Source of the DNA: Paenibacillus polymyxa
GTDB lineage: Bacteria; Bacillota; Bacilli; Paenibacillales; Paenibacillaceae
Assembly (NCBI RefSeq): GCF_001719045.1
Contig: NZ_CP015423.1
Location: 62,001-126,000, forward strand
Direction of reading: 5' to 3'
Length of the DNA stretch: 64,000 bases
In this document: in pieces, positions 61,212 through 64,000 of the stretch
How the letters are laid out: each line of letters begins with the position of its first letter
Numbering within the stretch: position 1 is the first letter of the stretch
Position numbers and translations under genes: made by a program
The notes under the pieces: model-generated
Database searches by the model: none
Told to the model about the DNA's origin: nothing
The model's input: the letters and a program-made list of their open reading frames with translations, nothing else

Positions 61212-61331
61212 TTATTCAAAAAAATCATCGATGGAGCGGTAAGGTTTTACTTCCCTAGGCTGCCCGGATAATACTAAGCACCAATAAGTACCAACCCATA
61301 TAACTGAGCAAAGTAAAATCAGTGAGATCAT
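61212..61331 (-). CDS. Small membrane protein, 39 aa
   Basis: ATG 61331 with GAGGG upstream encodes MISLILLCSVIWVGTYWCLV and a polar tail (REVKPYRSIDDFFE). One membrane segment. Similar in plan to the 55-aa ORF 160 bp downstream. A perfect 14-bp palindrome lies 48 bp upstream (61379). No family recognised. Confidence 0.45.
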   Translation of the reverse strand: MISLILLCSVIWVGTYWCLVLSGQPREVKPYRSIDDFFE

Positions 61332-61378
61332 AAAGAGCCCTCGCTTTCTCTTTTAGGTTACACGTTTACTTTAGCTGA

Positions 61379-61392
61379 TGAAACGCGTTTCA
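61379..61392. promoter_or_regulatory. 14-bp perfect palindrome (LacI/CcpA-operator-like)
   Basis: TGAAACGCGTTTCA resembles a cre or LacI-family operator, but the centre is GC where the cre consensus has CG, so it is not a true cre. It lies upstream of the 39-aa membrane ORF within the sugar locus. Confidence 0.35.
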
Positions 61393-61394
61393 GG

Positions 61395-61688
61395 TCAAGT
61401 GATAATTTCTATTAACCCTTCAAAATTCTCTTTTTCAATGTACGATTCACTTGCTTGAAACTGAACAGCATAAAAAGAAGGAAACAATGACGGTAATCGG
61501 GGAAAATGTATGCTTGCCTGAGAAGTTATAACCCCAAAAACGGGAGGGAGTAATGTTGTTCCTGCATAAGCAACTGCCATTTGATATCCCATGAGTTTGG
61601 AAGAACTCTCTTTACCAAACCGAGTTGGCGTTTCATGAAGAAGTCCAGGGTAAATCGGTGCAAGTCCTAACCCAATAAGAATAAACCC
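61395..61688 (-). pseudogene. C-terminal remnant of an MFS sugar transporter
   Basis: GFILIGLGLAPIYPGLLHET, then FGKESSSKLMGYQMAVAYAG and TLLPPVFGVITSQASIH is the last third of an MFS permease. After that the reading frame slips: FPITVIVSFFL is in one frame and LFMLFSFKQVNRTLKK in another, so at least two frameshifts are present. The first two thirds of the gene are missing. It directly follows the ROK repressor gene, the normal partner of a sugar permease. Confidence 0.75.
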
Positions 61689-61729
61689 ATTTCTCTCCTC
61701 CTCTCCTCTCTTCACTACACATATATACA

Positions 61730-62731
61730 TTATTTAAAGACAATGATCGGACGTTCCAATTCTTTTAGAGTTAACTCTCTCAACCCTGTTTTAAAATCTT
61801 CATAAAATAAATCTGAGAGTATAACGTCAGGATACAAAGGCATCTTATGCTTAGATTTGTAGGATTCTAAAAAATGAAAGAAAGACACTTCTTCTATATT
61901 CTCTCTATAGATCACAATTCGGTCAGGATCAAATACAGATTGTAATATTTGAATAATTTCACATATACTATTGAAGAAAACCTCCGTTCCCTTGCTTTCA
62001 TCCCAAACTATCGACGGAAGGAATTTGATTTCACCAGCCAATCCATGTTTGCCTTTTAAAATCCCCTTTCGCAAATAAATCCCCATCCCTGGGGGAGAAT
62101 TATCAGGAAAATAAATAGCCAGCACACATTGATCTTCATCTATTTGTTCTCTATAGACGTATCCACATACAGCGGCATTTACGTCATTCTCCACAATAAC
62201 CGGCAAACCAAATTTGCTTTGCACATCCTCTGCCAACAGAATTCCATTTAACCTTTCATGACTGCTGACTGTAATTTCTCCATTTACAGATTGTCCCGGG
62301 ATTCCTATACCAATAACTTTGATGGAGGGATAGTGAGAAATGATGTCTTGAATCGTGGAATAAAATTGTGTAGGATTAAAAATTTGAAAGGGATGCTCTT
62401 CTTTCATTAGAACGTCCTCATTTAAATTAACTACCGTGGTATTGACAACATCCGTCCCTTGTTTTTCATTAATATGTATGATCAGTGCTAGACTATACTC
62501 ATAATTAAAACGATAGGTTAACGCATGCCTGCCTCCGTTTGAAGGGACAATTTCATCTTCAAATATTTCTCCATTATTAAGCAATTCCTGCATAAGCGTA
62601 TTGATAGTTACCACACTTAAATCAGTTAATGCGGCTAGTTGGGGTTTTGTTGTCTTATTGATCTGTTTCAATACTTTTCGAACCAGGTTCAGATTTATTT
62701 CTTTAATTAAATTTGTATTAGCTTTTTCCAT
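61730..62731 (-). CDS. ROK-family transcriptional repressor (NagC/XylR type)
   Basis: 333 residues. The winged helix-turn-helix is at about 15-65 (INKTTKPQLAALTDLSVVTI), and the ROK domain follows: IGIGIPGQSVNG, VIVENDVNAAVCGYV and GKHGLAGEIKFLP. The conserved zinc cysteines are absent. Such proteins sense a sugar and repress its operon. The start is ATG 62731 with AAGAAGG 8 nt upstream; a GTG three codons earlier is possible. Its target operon here is mostly broken. Gene and flanks are AT-rich compared with the rest of the window. Confidence 0.83.
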   Translation of the reverse strand: MEKANTNLIKEINLNLVRKVLKQINKTTKPQLAALTDLSVVTINTLMQELLNNGEIFEDEIVPSNGGRHALTYRFNYEYSLALIIHINEKQGTDVVNTTVVNLNEDVLMKEEHPFQIFNPTQFYSTIQDIISHYPSIKVIGIGIPGQSVNGEITVSSHERLNGILLAEDVQSKFGLPVIVENDVNAAVCGYVYREQIDEDQCVLAIYFPDNSPPGMGIYLRKGILKGKHGLAGEIKFLPSIVWDESKGTEVFFNSICEIIQILQSVFDPDRIVIYRENIEEVSFFHFLESYKSKHKMPLYPDVILSDLFYEDFKTGLRELTLKELERPIIVFK

Positions 62732-62932
62732 ACATAGCACCTTCTTTCTATAAAATCATGAAAGCACTTCATAAACCATGTTTATAAAGCACTTTTACTA
62801 ATTTTGTAGCAAAATATTACCTTAGTCAAGGCAATATCGTACTAGCCTTTATTTCACCATTGCTTTCCAGCTTATTCTGAATTATTCTAATGCTAATCAT
62901 AAGACGATCGCTAAAATAAGGAGGCTAATCAA

Positions 62933-63388
62933 TTGAAGAATGCTGTTGAAGAACTGGCAAGGATCATCGAGGATTATGAAAAAGAATTTTTTTCGATCAC
63001 AGAACATGAATTTAATGCCAAACCGTTCTCGGAGAAATGGTCCAAAAAAGAAATACTGGGACATCTGTGCGACTCCGCTTCTAATAATCATCGAAGATTT
63101 ATCATGATTAAGCATTCAACATCCCCTATCAAAATTGATTCGTATGCGCAAAATGATTGGGTGGCAGCTAATCAGTATCAGGAAGTGTTCTCTTACGTGG
63201 ATGTCATACATCTATGGAAACTATTGAATAAGCAAATCATAAATGTATTAAACTCATGTACATCATTCGATTCTAAGAAAAGATTTCAAAAAGATGACCA
63301 CTCCACCGAAACATTACAGTGGCTAGTTGACGATTATATTCAGCATTTGCGGCATCATTTGGAGCAAATCATTCAAAAACAAGACTAA
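62933..63388 (+). CDS. DinB/YfiT-family putative metal-dependent protein
   Basis: 151 residues from TTG 62933 with AAGGAGG 8 nt upstream. The four-helix DinB fold is suggested by FSEKWSKKEILGHLCDSASN (His ligand), then HRRF and the C-terminal YIQHLRHHLEQI (two His). Members bind a divalent metal and several act as thiol transferases, e.g. with bacillithiol. The substrate is unknown. It is a single gene; the area downstream holds Xer-like palindrome 4. Confidence 0.78.
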   Translation: MKNAVEELARIIEDYEKEFFSITEHEFNAKPFSEKWSKKEILGHLCDSASNNHRRFIMIKHSTSPIKIDSYAQNDWVAANQYQEVFSYVDVIHLWKLLNKQIINVLNSCTSFDSKKRFQKDDHSTETLQWLVDDYIQHLRHHLEQIIQKQD

Positions 63389-63477
63389 CGCTATGAAAAA
63401 GAATACTACGTTCATGATCGTAATGACCCAAAGCCGTCGATGTGATTTTCAAGTCAGGATGTAATTTCTGCCCAATG

Positions 63478-63505
63478 AGTTTACATAATAATTATTATGT
63501 AAACT
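63478..63505. repeat. Xer-like palindrome 4 (28 bp, perfect)
   Basis: Left arm AGTTTACATAA, centre TAATTA, right arm TTATGTAAACT. Both arms are exact copies of the B. subtilis XerD-binding arm in inverted orientation. It ends 33 bp past the stop of the tyrosine recombinase gene. Confidence 0.75.
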
Positions 63506-63538
63506 AATTTTTATTTAATCTCAACTTTCATGCTATAC

Positions 63539-64000
63539 TCACAATCCTGATATTGGTATCTGAATATCCAACTTATCCATTGCTTTTTCTTTTTCCCGAT
63601 CAGTGACATGTGTATATACTGTGGTTGTCTGAATGGATGAATGCCCCAGTAGCTCCTGCACGGTACGCAGATCTGCTCCCTTACGTAATAGCATTGTCGC
63701 AAATGTATGTCTCAGCTTATGGCTGGAATATGCCTCCCGGCGTTCCATACTCTTATCTTGCTGGAATCGTTCGAACGTTTCTGTAGCGATCTGTTGAATG
63801 GTGCGCACTGCCAGACGGCGGCCTTTTTGGGATACGAACATCGCATCCTCTTTACCTCTCCACGGCGTCAATCTTTCCTCCAACGCATGCTCTACAAAAT
63901 CACACACGGCTTCTGGTACCGGGAGAGTACGCCACTTACGTCCTTTACCGAACACATCTAAGGTACGTCTTTCTCGGCTGTAATCCGAGACATTCAATGA
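63539..64000 (-). CDS. Tyrosine recombinase/integrase, C-terminal part (cut by window edge)
   Basis: About 153 residues of the catalytic domain, open at the right edge. The conserved residues [15 protein letters not shown] (His-x-x-Arg), [16 protein letters not shown] (His and nucleophile Tyr) and [13 protein letters not shown] (beta-hairpin with Lys) are present and in order. The closest look is XerC/XerD-like or small phage-type integrases, without the longer features of big integrases. The N-terminal arm-binding region lies outside the window. A perfect palindrome of two XerD-type arms sits 33 bp past its stop, a possible target site. Confidence 0.87.
   Translation of the reverse strand, partial: SLNVSDYSRERRTLDVFGKGRKWRTLPVPEAVCDFVEHALEERLTPWRGKEDAMFVSQKGRRLAVRTIQQIATETFERFQQDKSMERREAYSSHKLRHTFATMLLRKGADLRTVQELLGHSSIQTTTVYTHVTDREKEKAMDKLDIQIPISGL

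Noticed and set aside
61379..61392. cre site for CcpA
   Set aside because: A perfect palindrome, but the central CG of the cre consensus is replaced by GC. Kept only as a generic operator candidate.
1..64000. CRISPR arrays, rRNA, tRNA and complete insertion sequences
   Set aside because: No regularly spaced repeats, no tRNA- or rRNA-like sequence and no transposase frame noticed on reading either strand; not tested with software.

Overview
The window looks like chromosome from a spore-forming, low-to-mid GC Firmicute, most likely Paenibacillus (P. polymyxa group). The signs are a cwlJ-gerQ spore germination pair, strong GGAGG ribosome binding sites with frequent TTG/GTG starts, Bacillus-type PerR, BirA and Zur operator matches, a non-ribosomal peptide synthetase (NRPS) operon, and protein families typical of Paenibacillus. 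The genus is inferred from protein resemblance, not measured. I saw no rRNA, tRNA, CRISPR array or complete insertion sequence.

Layout. 0-1.5 kb: the tail of a DUF3817 membrane protein, a YolD-like protein and a TetR repressor. 1.5-9.5 kb (+ strand): a drug-efflux MFS transporter, then a five-gene peptide/nickel-type ABC importer with a DinF-like MATE exporter overlapping its end; a Zur-box-like site precedes the operon, so it is probably metal or metallophore uptake. 9.6-14.4 kb (- strand): katA with a PerR box, then a four-gene run (NrtR-type Nudix, NADAR, bacterial PARG, cysC) that reads as an NAD/ADP-ribose metabolism unit. 15.1-28.1 kb (- strand): a compact NRPS operon (two synthetases plus a translationally coupled family 17 glycosyltransferase) with unusual domain order and no thioesterase. 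28.3-55.1 kb: housekeeping and stress genes (glsA, catDE, phosphodiester glycosidase, K+/H+ antiporter, fumC, leuA with a FadR-type regulator, galM, ampS, gldA, bioB behind a BirA operator, a CNNM/CBS transporter, gerQ, cwlJ, an SDR, a BNR-repeat lipoprotein, an amino-acid permease, ldh, DUF3900).

55-64 kb is different: AT-rich, with long palindromes and decay. It holds an MFS exporter, a MutS2 paralogue lacking the Smr domain and preceded by about 450 bp of leader with small upstream ORFs and two strong terminators, a broken sugar locus (two ROK genes, MFS remnant, HAD remnant, two tiny membrane proteins), a DinB-like protein and the end of a tyrosine recombinase. Four 28-bp palindromes in this part have the 11+6+11 layout of a Xer/dif site with the XerD-type arm on both sides, which suggests the replication terminus or a Xer-related function.

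Most noteworthy: (1) the MutS2-like gene behind what looks like a ribosome-sensing attenuator, a candidate inducible ribosome-rescue or antibiotic-resistance factor; (2) the four XerD/XerD palindromes; (3) the odd three-adenylation-domain NRPS with a GT17; (4) the ADP-ribose operon; (5) Zur-type control of a nik/cnt-like importer that ends in a MATE exporter. Operator, start-site and substrate assignments were made by eye.
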